A stretch of 55,872 nucleotides of DNA from Cyanophora paradoxa (GCA_004431415.1 QPMI01000650.1:1-55872), one strand, 5' to 3'. Numbered from the stretch's first letter, positions 12,201 through 23,430 are shown. The notes: a model not told the origin generated them from the sequence alone. Numbers and translations: made by a program.

Positions 12201-13084
12201 CCCCCTACCCTTCAGATGAAGAAGAAGGTGGACGGGGTAGACGCGCTCCTCGCCGAGCGCGACGCGAAGATCGAGATGCTCAAGGCAGGGCCGATCGGGC
12301 TATTTTAAGGCCTGTACGGGTACAGGCTGCTGACTCGGGCGGCAGGGGATGACGCGGGCGGCGAAGCAGTTCACGAACATCCTCGTCGAGAAGAAGGTGC
12401 GGGAGCGGGGGGAGGAGCGGAGGGGGGTACAGCAGCTCTCACACCTCACAGGTTGGGGAGATCCTCTCGAACGTCGACCCTGCGAGCCTCGCGGCGGCCG
12501 CGGGGGGCGCCGCTGGGAGCAAGTCGCCCCCCAAGCGCCGCTCGGCCGCCGACGAAGGTCCGTACCCCCCGTTACCTCCACCCTCCCCCCTTTCCCCGTC
12601 CCGTGCCGACCGATGGCGGGCGGCCGCAGAGGAGAGGAGAACGCCGCGGGACAAGGAGCGGAGGCGGGAGAAGGACCGGGACAGAGACCGGGACCGGGAC
12701 AAGGAGCGGCGGCGGGGCCGGAGGCGGGACGAAGAGGAGCCCGAGTCGGCGCGCGACCGGAGGGAGAGGGAGAGGGAGGAGGGGGAGGGCGGGGCGGGCC
12801 CCCCGCAGCGCGCGGACAGCCCATCCCGCGACGAGCGGCAGCGGGGCGACCGCGACCGGGATCGGGACCGCGACCGGGACCGGGATCGCGACCGGGATCG
12901 GGATCGGGAGCGGCGGGGCCGGCGGCGGGGCGAGCGGGAGCGGGAGCGGGAGAGCGTGGACGAGGGGGGCGGGGCGCGCGGCGGCGGCGGCGGCGGCGGC
13001 GGGGGGCGGGGACGGAGCCGCTCGAGCGACGGGGGCGAGAGCTCCCGCGAGAGCCGCCTCCGCCTCCCCAAGATCAACACGTGA
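9223..13084 (+). CDS. Long coiled-coil protein with Arg-Asp dipeptide tail
   Basis: Multi-exon gene. Exon 1 starts MLTALQKQ at 9223 and splices (donor GTGCGC at 9247) to an exon opening NASLEAELQKKK. The body is almost continuous heptad-type coiled coil rich in Glu, Arg, Ala and Leu, for example RIATLEAEIERLNAELGALR and LSDLQRRYDEREEDY. Near the C-terminus, short globular-looking exons (TRAAKQFTNILVEKK; VGEILSNVDPASLAA) precede a strongly basic/acidic tail of RD and RE dipeptides with interspersed RRGRRRG, Gly-rich and SRSSDGGESSRES segments, ending LPKINT at the TGA at 13082-13084. RD/RS-like tails are known from splicing-associated proteins such as U1-70K, but no RRM is seen, so a specific role is not assigned. 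A structural or ciliary coiled-coil protein is an alternative. Confidence 0.7.
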
Positions 13085-13313
13085 CGTCACGGCGGCCGCC
13101 CGGCCGCTGCTCTCTCGAGCTCGCAGCAGTGCTCAGCGGCGCAGCTATTCTCAGGGGGGCGGCCACTTTCTGCAGGCCCGCCCCAGTCTTATGCGTACAG
13201 TAAGCTTAAGCTTGAAGAAAAGAACAGCCGAACAATTGCAAGGGGCTTCAGCAGCTAGGGCGGGACGGGATTCGAATTAGGGGGGAGGGGCAAGGGGCTA
13301 CGTATATACGCGG

Positions 13314-14935
13314 TCACTCCCGGGACCAGAACTTGAGGGTCGCGGGCTGCAGAAGGCCCGCGAGGAACTCCGGTACCCCCTCGTCCCGCGCGTCCGCCGC
13401 CATCTGCCGCGTACCCGCCCCCGCGGTCGCGCTCGAAAGCAGGGCCTGAGGACGGGTACAGCGCACCGGGCGGCGCTGGAGCGCGAGGGCGTCCCCCGCC
13501 GCGGGGCTCTTGGGAGCCACCGCCTCCAGCTTCTGCAGCAGCGCCGGCTTCTGCGGGCGGGGGTGGGTACGGGCCTCTACGGGGGAATGGAAGGGTGGGG
13601 GGTACGCGAACTCGCGCACCTGCGCGAGGACGAACTCGAGGAGGGCGCCCTGCTTCATGCGCTGGAGGCCGAGGGCGGGGGGCGCCCAGAGCCCCGGGTT
13701 CAGCCGCACGAACCTGCCGGATGCGGGCGCCTCAGCTGAAGCCGAAGACATCCGAAAGCAAACGAAGGCAGGACAAGCAGACACGCACTCGGGCCAGGCG
13801 GCCGGCTCGGGCCCAAGGGGTATCTCGTTAAGGAGCGCGACGCGCATCTCGGCGAGCGTCGCCTCGTCCTCGGGGTCCTCCTCCAGCGCCGGCAGCGCCT
13901 GCGCGTGTCGGATTCGATCTTAGAGGAGAGGCTCAAGAAGCTTAAGCTTACGCTTAAGAAAGCTTAAGAAGTTTAAGCTCAAGCTTTAGAAGCTTAAGCT
14001 CAAGCTTTAGAAGCTTAAGCTTTAGAAGCTTAAGCTTAAGAGGAGAGCGGCCGCTGACCGCGGCGGCGGCGTCGAGGCGGGCGATGGCGACGTTCGCGTA
14101 GACCTCCATCGCGCGGCTGAACTCCGCTGCGCGCCGCTTCGCATTCGAATTCGAATTCGAATGCGCGGACGCGGCCGCGGCGCTCGCACCGTCGTTCATA
14201 AGGAGGCGGACGCTCGCGTCGAAGCCCGCGTCGTCTGCCTGCGCGTTCGGCATCCGATCGGGGGATCAAATCTCGGCAGCGTTTGAATCGCGGGCTGGCG
14301 CTGGGGCTCGCCAGGCCGCTGGGGAGGCGGAACTCCTCGGCGGCGCTCTTGCAGGCCTCGTGACGCTCCCTGTACCGCTCCATGATGGCGTCCACCTCCC
14401 GCGACATGCCAGAAACGAGCTCGAGCGTCGCCAGCAGCCGCTCCGTCGCCCCGCGCAGCTCCCGCTCGTACGCCGCGATGCCGTCGTCCGCGTCGGGCTC
14501 GCTCGCCGGCGCCGAGGCCGAGGGCGCCGGGACGGGCGAGCTCGAGGCGAGTGCGTCCCTGCGGAGCGAGGGTGAGGGAGGGGCCCGCGAGGGACGAGCG
14601 GCCCGGCGCCGGGGATCCGGAGTGGCCGGGCGTACGGGATCTGCGAAGCGGATCGCGCACCTTGCAACGCGCTTGAACGACGCGCCCCCGACCGGCGAGC
14701 CGGAGAAGAACCTTGACCGCTTGATCGCCTGCCCTTCGAGCCGGCGGGGCTCAGGGATCGGGCTGCGGGCCGCGGGGCTCTGCGTCCGCGCCCGATCCTG
14801 GAAGCGAGTCCTGCAGCTGGGTCCAGCGGGGTGCTGCGGGCTGACAGCCGGCGCCGGTGCTGCGGCCGGCAGGCCACGCGACACCGGCGCAAAGCCAGCG
14901 AACGCCAGCTGCCTGGGCCCTGGATATGGGTCCAT
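13314..14935 (-). CDS. Alpha-helical protein of unknown function
   Basis: Not recognised. Starting from a possible ATG at 14935, a Pro/Ala/Arg-rich region leads into a helical segment (IAAYERELRGATERLLATLE; MSREVDAIMERYRERHEACK). A GC-AG intron then leads to ADDAGFDASVRLLMNDGA, followed by SRAMEVYANVAIARLDAAAA. An intron made of AAGCTT repeats follows. The next exon contains HAQALPALEEDPEDEATLAE and MRVALLNEIPL. The C-terminal exons contain LGLQRMKQGALLEFVLAQVR, PALLQKLEAVAPKSPAAG and VPEFLAGLLQPATLKFWSRE before the stop. The pattern suggests a subunit of a helical-bundle complex, but this is inference only. The start codon is uncertain. Confidence 0.5.
13925..14045. repeat. Intronic AAGCTT palindrome tract
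   Basis: About 120 bp made almost entirely of AAGCTTAAGCTT, CTTTAGAAGCTT and close variants. It lies between two coding exons of the minus-strand helical gene, probably between a GTCAGC donor and a CTCTAAG acceptor. It is strikingly AT-rich inside a GC-rich gene. Confidence 0.7.
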
Positions 14936-15103
14936 CAGACTCGCAGCTAACCGCGCCTACTGGATTTTTTTGTCGATCCCGCGCCCCAAGATACGGCGGC
15001 TCGGCTCCCGGCAGCGCCACTAAAGCCTCCGGCCGTCAAGCGGCGCGGGGCGATCTAGACCACGGCTGCAGCACAGCCAGATCAAGAAGGTTCATAGATC
15101 GGG

Positions 15104-15400
15104 ATGCTAGACCGGCAGAACAAGCTGCGAGGACGCTGCGTCGAGTGCGACTGCTCCGAGTACGAGCTGCCGCTGAGTGGGCACATCTGCGACTACTGTG
15201 GTGCGCTTGTTCGAGCTAGCAACCGCAACGTCCACCACCAGCCTGGGCCGCGGCGCTGTACTGGAGGGACTTGTACGCTTACCGTCGCGTCCAGGTCACC
15301 GGCCGACGGCGCACGAGCTGGGATCGCAGAATGTGCACCTCGGCAGCATGACTCGCTGCGACTCGTTCTGCACGGGTGCGAGCCGGGCTGCGAAGCGGGC
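15104..15400 (+). CDS. Small zinc-ribbon-like exon(s), gene 3' end unresolved
   Basis: ATG at 15104 opens an exon with two Cys pairs, RCVECDCSEYELPLSG and HICDYC. This is a CxC/CxxC plus CxxC arrangement that could hold one zinc ion. A GTGCGC donor follows. The next exon is compatible with WAAALYWRDLYAYRRVQ and then NVHLGSMTRCDSFCTG after a further intron. Short Cys-rich modules like this occur in many algal and protist proteins of unknown role. The 3' part is ambiguous because open frames exist on both strands to about 15,830. It is not clearly joined to the downstream phosphatase, which has its own good start. Confidence 0.45.
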
Positions 15401-15969
15401 TGCGAAGCCGCAGCGCTCCGGCTTTTGTTGACTAGGCCGGCCGCCGTTGCCGTTCTGCTGCGCAGAGGGCACGTCGGGCGCGGGAGCGCTCTCGACAGAC
15501 GGCGAAGGGAATTCCTTGAGGCTACTTGTGCCCGGCTCCGCCAGGGGGACGGGCGGCGAGTCGTCAACGCCATCGCCGCTTGCGCCGCCGCGCGTCGGGA
15601 GCTGCTCGTCGGGAATGGCGGCCCTGGGGGAGTGCGACTCCGCGTCGAATTCGAATCTGGCGGCCGGCGCCTCCCGCGCGCGGTCGAACCCGTGCCGCCT
15701 GATCCGCCCCATCGCACCCGACGGCGACCGGCCCAGCGCCGAGTCCGCCTCGATCCAGGCCCCGCAGGCGCGCCGGCCCGAGGGGGCGAGCCCCAATCCT
15801 TTCGGCTTCACCGCCGCAGTCAACCGCAACTACCGATCGGCATCCCCCTCCGCCCGCTGCTCCACCCCGATGGGCGGTCCGCCTTCCGCCCGGCCCCGCG
15901 CCCACTTCGCCTCTGAAAGCCTCGCCCCCGCCCCCGCCTCGCGCAGACAACGAGCGCGCCGGAGCGAAC

Positions 15970-17409
15970 ATGCCCAAGCACATAACTCTCATCCGGCACG
16001 GTGCGCTACCCGAGCCCTTGGCCCCTCCTCCCTCCCGAGCGCGGGCGATCGGGCCGCAGGCGAGTCCGAGGCGAACGTCAACTGGTCCATACTCGAACGG
16101 GAGCCCGACCACCAGGCGAGCCGTACCCCGGCGACTCTTCTCCCCCTCTCAACCTCACCGTACCCCCAGATCCACATCACGGAACGGGGCAGGCTCCAGG
16201 CGAGGGAGGCCGGGCGGGCGCTAAAGGCGAGGATAGGGAACCAGCCGGTTCGCCCGGGCCCCCTCCCCACTCCCTTTATTCCCTTCCCCGTCCTCTTCGA
16301 ATCCGTACCCCCCAGGTCGCCTTCTTCGTCTCGCCCTACCGGAGGACGGTGCGCTTGAACTGTACCCCCTCCCAACTTCTTCGCCCCCCTCCCCCTGACG
16401 GGTACGGCAGGTCGAAACGTTCGAGTGCATCGCGGAGGCTTTCGACCCATCTCTCCTCTGCGTACGCTTCGAGCCCCGGATACGCGAGCAGGCACGTACC
16501 CCCCTTTCCTCCCCCCCTTCGGAACAATCCCAGATCCCTTTCTGAGGCCCGTGCAGGACTGGGGAAACTTCCAGGAGCGTGACGTCATCGCGAAGGCGAA
16601 GCGGGACCGCTCCAAGTGCGGCGCCGCAGTACCCCTCTTCTTCCCCTTTTCATCGCGCCGAGGGCGTACCCCCGCAGGTTCGGGAGCTTCTACTACCGCT
16701 TTCCCAATGGCGAATCGGGGGCCGATGTGTACGATCGCGTGAGGTGCCGTACCCCTCCCGTGGGCCCTCTCCGTTCGCACCCGCAAGACGCCCCTACCCC
16801 CCGCAGCACGCTCCTGGAGACGCTCTACCGCGACTTCAGGAACCCGGTACGCCCCCTCTGAGAGACGTTACCCCTCCCCTTCGAGCGATTCGGGGGGTAC
16901 GCAGGCGTTCCCGAGGGAGCTCATCATTGTCACGCATGGCCTCACGCTGCGCCTCTTTCTCATGCGGTGCGGCGGGGGCCGGAAGCGGGTCCCGCCCCGA
17001 TTCGAACCTGAGTCCATGAACAGGTGGTTCCACATGTCCGTCGAGGAGTTCGAGGCTAGCGAGAACCCCGAGAACTGCGGTTCGAACCCGCACCGCCCCC
17101 GCTTCTCGCGCGGTTTCGGGTTCGAGTCCGGGCGGCAGAGTTCTATACGATGGCGCTGCAGTCGACGGGCCGCTACAGGCTCGAGAGGTGCGCGCCGGCG
17201 TACCCCTGCCGCCCCCCAAAGCGGCGCACAAGCGCACAAAGCGCCGGCTCTGATCGCGAGCCCGCAGGCCGCTGCGGATGAAGCGGGAGGCTCAGTTCGA
17301 GTGCGACGACGGGGGGGACGAGGAGGCGAGCCCGCGGGGGTACGCGCAGCGGGAGGAGCAGAGGGCGGCCCTCGAAGAGCAGCGGGCCGCCCTGCAGGAG
17401 CCCACCTAG
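15970..17409 (+). CDS. Histidine phosphatase (phosphoglycerate mutase-like, plant AT74-type)
   Basis: Branch-2-like histidine phosphatase superfamily member, probably cytosolic; substrate unknown. It starts MPKHITLIRHG at 15970, giving the RHG motif whose His is the phospho-acceptor. After an intron it continues GESEANVNWSILEREPDHQ. Further exons contain IHITERGRLQAREAGRALKA, FFVSPYRRT (second Arg region), DWGNFQERDVIAKAKRDRSK, FYYRFPNGESGADVYDRV, LLETLYRDFRNP and IIVTHGLTLRLFLMR (second catalytic His), followed by NRWFHMSVEEFEASENPENC. The order and spacing match the plant AT74/phosphoglycerate-mutase-like family. The last intron (about 17,188-17,270) leads to a charged tail ending ALQEPT, TAG at 17407-17409. 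The intron after DHQ has a GC donor (16116), and GTACCCC occurs near both of its ends. The protein is confidently assigned; minor exon ends are approximate. Confidence 0.88.
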
Positions 17410-17607
17410 AGGCCGCCCCGGCCCGGCCCCCCGGGCCCCGCCGGCCGTCGGCGCCCCGCGGGGTCCGGGATCCAAGCCAAGGCTCGGTGTACCCTTCCGT
17501 GCTCCAAAGTTTTGCTGTCTTTTTAACCGTTGCTGGGTAGCCTAGTAGAGTGGGTTAGCATGCGTAGACTCTGAGATGTAATTGTTACATACAGCGCTAG
17601 CTAGAAG

Positions 17608-19683
17608 CTACAGCTGCGCGAGGGCCTCGGTGCCGGTGGGGTCGGGGCCGGGGCTCGCGGCCGCGGTGGCGGGGCCAACCCCTCCGCCGCCGCCGCCGCC
17701 GCCGCCGCCGGCGGCGGCGCGGGCGAGCTCGAGGAGGGCCCGGAGGCCGGCCTCGTCCGCCCTGCGGAAGAAGTTCTCCGGGTCCTGCTCGGGAAAGGCC
17801 TCGTACTGCGTCGGACGTCAGGTGATCTGATCTATCTGATCTGATCCAAGTCGGGCGGCTCTGACTCTGAGCGCGCGCGCGCACCTTGGCGACGCGGAAG
17901 CGGGCGAGGGCGGCGCGCGCCGCGGCGGAGTGCAGGCAGTGCTCTTCGGACTGCAGGGGGTACGGCTCGGAGGCCAGCGTCACCTGAGCGCTCGTTGGTT
18001 CGAGGGGGGGTGGGGTACGAGGACGGAGGCGGAGGGGGATATGGCGGACCCAGACGATGCGCAGGAGCTTGGGGATACTCGCCAGCGCCCGCAGACCTGC
18101 GCCCGCCCGAGTCGGCGCGGGGAGTACGAGTTTGCCGCGCGGTGGCGTGCACTTACCCCCCTCGAACTGCTCGTCCCCCGCCCAGCCATCGCCGGCCAGC
18201 GGCCAGCAGAGCTGGACGTACGCGTGCTCCGACAGGTGCCTCTCCAGCAGATTGAAGAAGGCGCCTGGCGGGGTACGCGCATCGGATGGCGGGAATCCGG
18301 ATAGAAAGCCGGGGCGCGATGACGCGGGTACCGGGATCCGTGTCGGGGTACGAGCAATGCTCGTCGAACTCGATCTTTACGTCGGGGAGATCGTGCAGTG
18401 CCTCTGAGGTGGGGGTACGGCGAGGTAAGATGCGAGATGGGGAGGGACAGCGCGGGGGGTACGCAGATCGCACCGAGGAGCCGCCGCAGGAGCGGGGGGT
18501 GCAGGACGCAGCGGCGGAAGACGACCCTGGAGGGGGTACACGCATCAGGCCGGCCGTCGAGGGGGGTACAGGCGCGGAATCCGTCTTCTCGCACATGCGG
18601 AGGCCGGGGGGGAACTCGAGGGGCTCGGGGAGGGAGGCGGGGAGGGTGCAGTCGTCGAGGGTGAGGGAGGGGCGCTCCCAGGAGTCCCAGGAGAAGTCCC
18701 GGGGGTACAGGGCGGCGGCGCAGGCGGCGAGGGCGAACGGGTGCGACGCGAGGTCGACGCCCTCGAGGTGGATCTTCCCGACGCGTACCCCGGAGTCCGC
18801 GAGGGCGAAAACGTCCTCCTGGGAGCAGCGGGGCCAGGGCATGTACAGGCTCCGGACGTGCGTGAGGGCGGGGAGGGCGGCCAGCATGAGGCGGGGGCAG
18901 ATCCACCCGAGGGGCGCCTCGATGACGCGCAGCGACGGGTGGCGGAGGCCCTGCGCTGCGCGAAACCGATCGACCGTGAGCGGCGCAGGCGGAGTCGGTG
19001 CGGGTCGGATAGGCTCGCGCGCCCTGTCGGGATCGAAGTCGACGGTGTAGCAATGGATGGGCCCCATGGCGAGCAGGGCGAGGTCGGGCGCCGTCTCGTG
19101 CAGGCGCAGCGCGCGGACGGGCGCCACCGTGTCGGGCCAATGGCCGAACGAGAGGAGCAGCCGGCGGAGCGTGCGCGGGAGGGCGTCGCCGACGGCCGCC
19201 GCCGCCGGCCACTGCGGGTCGCCGCGCTCCGGGCCCTGGATGAGGCCTAGGGACTGCTCGCCTGTGAAGTGGAGGCTCAGACGCGTCACGCCCGTCGAGA
19301 AGGGGCTCCGCAGCGCCGCGAGGGCGCGCGCGTTCGCCTCCGCCGCATCCGCGGCCATCCGCGCCTCCGCATCTGCGTACTCCTCCCTCACGCTGCGAGC
19401 GCGCACGTCAGGCGCAATCCGCCGCATGCCAGAGCCTGGCTCACATCACTCTGAGCGCGGTGGACGGGGCGCTGGGGTCGAGTGCGCAGGATCGCCACCG
19501 GCGGCAGGCGAAGCTCGCCCGCGCCCGGTCGTGCACTTCCAGGAGCGCGAAGACGGCCGAGAGCAGCTCGTCGGGCAGTGCGGCCACCGGTGCGCCAGCC
19601 TCGCCCGCCGCTGCAGCTGGAGCTGGAGCTGCCATCGCCGTCGGATGCGCCGCGGTAGATGGGCTCACGGCCAACTCGGCCAT
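17608..19683 (-). CDS. F-box protein with leucine-rich C-terminal region
   Basis: Likely SCF ubiquitin-ligase adaptor. ATG at 19683 gives MAELAVSPSTAAHP, then the F-box LPDELLSAVFALLEVHDRA followed by RASFACRRWRSCA. An intron with donor GTGAGCC leads to VREEYADAEARMAADAAEAN. A long exon of irregular leucine-rich sequence follows (TRLSLHFTGEQ, LRRLLLSFGHWPDTV, PALTHVRSLYMPWPR, VGKIHLEGVDL). Then come small exons: VVFRRCVLHPPLLRRLL; ALHDLPDVKIEFDEHC; FFNLLERHLSEHAYVQLCWP; LRALASIPKLLRIVWVRHI. The last exon contains FPEQDPENFFRRADEAGLRA and a Gly run, stopping at 17608-17610. Three of its introns carry GTACCCC near one or both ends. The plan, F-box then LRR-like, is typical of substrate receptors; the target is unknown. 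Confidence 0.78.
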
Positions 19684-19914
19684 CACCGACTGGTGTATCC
19701 GAGGGCGTCCAGGAAGCTGGGCGGCCGAGTTCGATTTGCACGCCGCTCGCGCTGTACCCCTTCTCTCCGACCCCTGTACCCCTGCACCGCATCTCTCTGT
19801 ACCCATGAACACCGACTCCCCTGTATCCCAGTGCTAAAGGCTGGCTGATCATGATGAGACGCGTCCAATGCCGCGTACAGACAGGCGGCCCTTGTCGCTG
19901 GGTGCCGGCATGGG

Positions 19915-21818
19915 TCACTCGCGGGACACGCCCAGCGGGCTCGTCCGGACCTCCCCGTCCTGTACCCAGTCCCCCACCGGGTTCCCCTGAAGAGGATCAG
20001 AGGGCGCGGGAGGGGGAAGGGCTTCGGCCGGGGGGGGGAGGGGGGGGTACGCACCTCGTCGTCGAAGAAGCGGCCGCGGCGGGCCCAGAAGGTGGAGAAG
20101 CGGAAGAGGATGCGGGGAACGGTCAGGAAAGAGACGTCGCCGCCCGTACCCGACACCGCCAGGATCTTCGGCACTGCGCCCGAGGCTAAGAAACGCGACA
20201 TCGATGCTTCTGGGGTACAACTTCAACTGAGGCGCTTAAGCTTCTTCCTGCTCACCGAGGTCGGAGGCGACGTTCGCGGGCGTCTCGGCGAGCACGTTGA
20301 AGAAGCGGCGCTGCAGGGGCGTCGTCCCCGAGAGCAGCAGGTCCGTCAGCACCTGCCCGGCGCCGGCGGGGGTACAGGAGTGAGGGTTGGGGATGGGGGG
20401 CGGGGGGGCGGGGGTCGCGGGGGGTACGCCGGACGGACCATGCCGGGCTGCAGGTTGTGGATGCCCACGCCCGTGCCCTTCGACTCCTGCGGCGGCAACG
20501 CGGTTCAGGTGCACCGAGTTTCGCGGGGCGGGGGTACGGGGCCGCGGGCGGGCCTTGACGAGGCTCTTGGTCAGCTGGGGGATGGATCGCTTTGTCGCCC
20601 CGTACGTCTGGGGGTACGACGCTCAGGCGCTTAAGAGAAGGGGGGGGGGGGGGGTCAGAGAAAGGGTACCGCGTAGGTGGGGGTCGGGTTCCCGGCCGTG
20701 CCCGCACCGACCATGTTCTAGGAGCCCAGCGTCAGAACAGAACGGGGGGTAGAAGATAGCACAGAGAAGGAAGCTGGCGAGCTCTTTAGAGCCTGGGAAG
20801 GGAGCCTAGGGGAGGCGGGCCGAGCGCACGAAGACGTGACCCGAGCCCTGGTCCTTCATCACGCGGAGCGCGGCGCGGCAGCCGTAGAGCAGGCCGAGTG
20901 TGTTCGCCTCCACCACCTGTGGGCCCATGCGAATTCGAATTCGAATCGAGGCGAGAAGCTTGGGCGGGGGCGCCCGCTCGCGCACGTCGCGGATGCGCTC
21001 CGGAGGGAATTCGGTGAGCGGGGAGAGCTGGTAGCCGTTCGCCCCCGCGTTGTTGATCTGGCCGGGGGCCGCGCGCGCGCGCGCGCCCCGCGTGAGGCCG
21101 ACGACGAGAATTTGATCCGCGCGCGGGGCGAATTCGAATTCGAACCCAGTACGTGAGGGTGCCCAGCTTCTCCTTCGCGAATGCGGCGAGCCGCTCGACG
21201 TCCTCGTAGCGGGAGACGTCGCCGGCGAGGCCGTAGGCGCGGCCCCGCGCCCCCGCCTCCGCCTGCAGCATCGCCACAACGGCGTCCACGCGCTCCTGGC
21301 TCCGGCCCGTGATGACCACGTCGACTCCGTTCCTCAGGAGCTCACGCGCAAGGGCCAGCCCGATCCCCTGCGACCAGCGGCCGCGCACGCCGCGTCGGCG
21401 TCTGCACCGCGCGGCGACGTGCCCGCACGCGGTGCGGGCTGCGGCTGCGCACCTTCGTGGAGCCGGTCACCACAGCGCCGCCGGAGGAGCTACTGCTCGC
21501 GCTTGCCGCCGGCTGGCTGGCGGTGGCCGGTCGCTGCGGTTGGCACTTGAGCGCCGGCTGCGCGTGCGCTTCGGCCTTTCCGACGAATGCCACCGAGGCG
21601 GACCAACTCAGCGCGCTCGCTCGCTTGCCATCGGCCACATGCGAGCGTGGCCGCCGACCTGTGCCGGCTGCCGGTCGAGCGCTGCCGCCGGTGCAGCCCG
21701 GCACCTGCCGCGCCTGCTGCACGGATGCAGGCACTGAGGCACCGCAGAACGCGGCGCAGGCTTGCATCGCTTGGTCTGCCTGGTCTGCCAGGTCTGGTTC
21801 GTCCCGGGTACTCGTCAC
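19915..21818 (-). CDS. NOL/NYC1-type chlorophyll(ide) b reductase-like SDR
   Basis: Short-chain dehydrogenase closest in motif content to plant NOL/NYC1, which reduce chlorophyll b to 7-hydroxymethyl chlorophyll a in plastids. Ordered motifs: VVTGSTK + GIGLALARELL (TGxxxGIG cofactor site, split by an intron), VVITGRSQERVDA, AGDVSRYEDVERL, INNAGANGYQLSPLTE (NNAG), VVEANTLGLLYGCRAALRVM, NMVGAGTAGNPTPTYA, TYGATKRSIPQLTKSL (catalytic YxxxK), VKESKGTGVGIHNLQPGMV, LTDLLLSGTTPLQRRFFNVL, FLTVPRILFRFSTFWARRGR, FFDDE, then a short tail ending LGVSRE (TGA at 19915-19917). Homology fixes a GTACCC donor before TYGATK and a GC donor (20553) after LVK. The N-terminus holds AFVGKAEAHAQPALKC, resembling a glaucophyte transit peptide, but it follows a GTG (21591-21593) where ATG is expected. 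The first in-frame ATG is at 21818. Confidence 0.88.
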
Positions 21819-21851
21819 GAAGGTTGCACGGCCGGCAGTTTCGTATTCGGG

Positions 21852-23430
21852 ATGAAGGCGAAAGCGTTCCTGGCGCTCGCGGCGCTCCTGGTGCTTCTGC
21901 AGCCCTCAACCGCGCTCTATATGCTCCTGAGCCCCGGAGACAAGCGCTGGTGCGTGTTCCTGGGTCTGGTTTCCGTGCTGCGGCTTACATGGGCGGCGCG
22001 CAGCTTCATCGTTGAGGTTCCTGTCAACACGCTCGTCGTGGGATCATACAAGTGAGCCGCGTCCCGGGCCGCTCGTCTCTCCTGGCGCTCGAATCGGCGC
22101 GGACCTCCCTGCGGCCCTGCCCTGAACCACACGCCTTCCTTTCGCTGATTATCGCTCGAAACATCCGCGAATGCGGCTACATTCGCTCGCGCTGCACGTC
22201 GTTATCGTTAGCGTCCACTCCGCAGGGCGCCGGACCTGCAAGCTACGGGGGAGCCCGGCGCGAACGGTAACCGCCGTCAGGGCCTGCGAATCACCGGTGT
22301 CGATCCGCAGAGCCGCCAACCGTGCGCTCTCAACCCTGCGCTCCCTCCCGCCGCCCGAACCAACTCACCGCGCGGCGCGCGCCGGGCCGAGCAGGTTCTT
22401 CGACCGTCCGTGCCGCGCCCGGCCAACCGGGTTGCGTTCTGCAAGCTTCGAAGTGACAGGCATCGTGCGCAGATATCACGCTGCCGGAGGGCCGCTTCGC
22501 GTTCACGAGCAAAGTGGGCGGCGAGCACGAGTTCTGGTGCGGCGCCGGCCCGAGCGCCCTGCCAGTCTGGCGCATCTCCCGCGGCCAACTCGTGAGGGCA
22601 GTGCCATGGCCCCCGTTGGCGGCTGGTTCGGCCGGAAGGCGTCCATGATGGTGCGGTCGGGGCCCTCTCGGCGTGGGGCGCGGCGCAGCGCGGCTGCCGA
22701 CCCGCTCCCTCCGCTCCGCAGCGCTTCCACCTCAACTTCAAGACGGGCGCAGAGGCCATGGACTTCGACAGCATGGTCCGTCACGCCCGCCTCCCCCGCC
22801 TCATCCGCGGCTCACGCTAGCGCTCACGGTCTCCGCGCGCGCGCAGGCGAAGCGGGCGCGCGCCCTTCCCCCTCCCAAGTCCCCTCCCCGCCCCGCCCCG
22901 CCCCGCTCAGCCCTGTCCTTCAGGACCACTTGTCCGAGATCGAGGTAGAGGTCCGCCGCCTGATCGAGACGGCCAAGGACGTCGCCGTGCGCATGCACGC
23001 CGCCGCTCGGCGCCTTCTAGATCTGCGCGCCGCCGCTCACTGTACGCTTCGCTCGTGGCGCTCCAGGCCGAGCTGAAGTACCAAGAGGTCCGTGGACCCG
23101 AGGCGCCCCGCGCCCGCTTTAAATTTCCCCGAGCGCGCGCCCGAACGCCGCCCACCCACCCCGCCCCGCCGCGCCCCGCCGGGCCGCCGCGCAGGAGCTG
23201 GAGACCGAGTTCCAGGCGGCGGGCGCCCGCACGAACCGCTCCATCGTTCTGTGGGCCGCACTCCAGGCGCGCTCGTTCGAATTCAAACTCGAATTCGAAT
23301 TTGATCTCGGGCCGGCGGAGCGAGCTGACGTCCACGGTCGCCCGCCTGGCAGACCCTCGTCCTCGTCTCGACGGCCTACCTGCAGCTCCAGCACCTGAAG
23401 CGCTTCTTCCGGGCGAAGAAGCTCGTCTAG
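21852..23430 (+). CDS. p24/emp24 (TMED) family cargo receptor
   Basis: Type I membrane protein of the ER-Golgi COPI/COPII cycle. It starts MKAKAFLALAALLVLLQPST, a clear signal peptide, then ALYMLLSPGDKRWC. A short intron joins this to FIVEVPVNTLVVGSYK, the standard p24 GOLD-domain opening. Later exons: ITLPEGRFAFTSKVGGEHEF, RFHLNFKTGAEAMDFDSM, DHLSEIEVEVRRLIETAKDV (coiled coil), LYASLVALQAELKYQE, and ELETEFQAAGARTNRSIVLW. The last exon holds the end of the membrane helix (TLVLVSTAYLQLQ) and the cytosolic tail HLKRFFRAKKLV, with the FF and KK motifs used for COP coat binding. TAG is at 23428-23430. The final intron has a GC donor at 23267, confirmed by the family alignment, and contains GAATTCGAATTC repeats. 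Its start lies about 260 bp from the AFVG stretch of the divergently oriented reductase, so the two may share a promoter region. Confidence 0.9.

Noticed and set aside
15296-15829. 177-codon minus-strand frame with Ser/Pro/Asp-rich composition and GC-ending codons
   Set aside because: It may be real, but it overlaps Zn-finger exons on the plus strand, shows no domain or splice pattern, and the opposite strand is equally open. The evidence is too balanced to call.
17070-17095. tRNA T-arm-like GGTTCGAACC
   Set aside because: It lies at the exon/intron junction of the histidine phosphatase, and no acceptor stem or anticodon arm can be folded around it.
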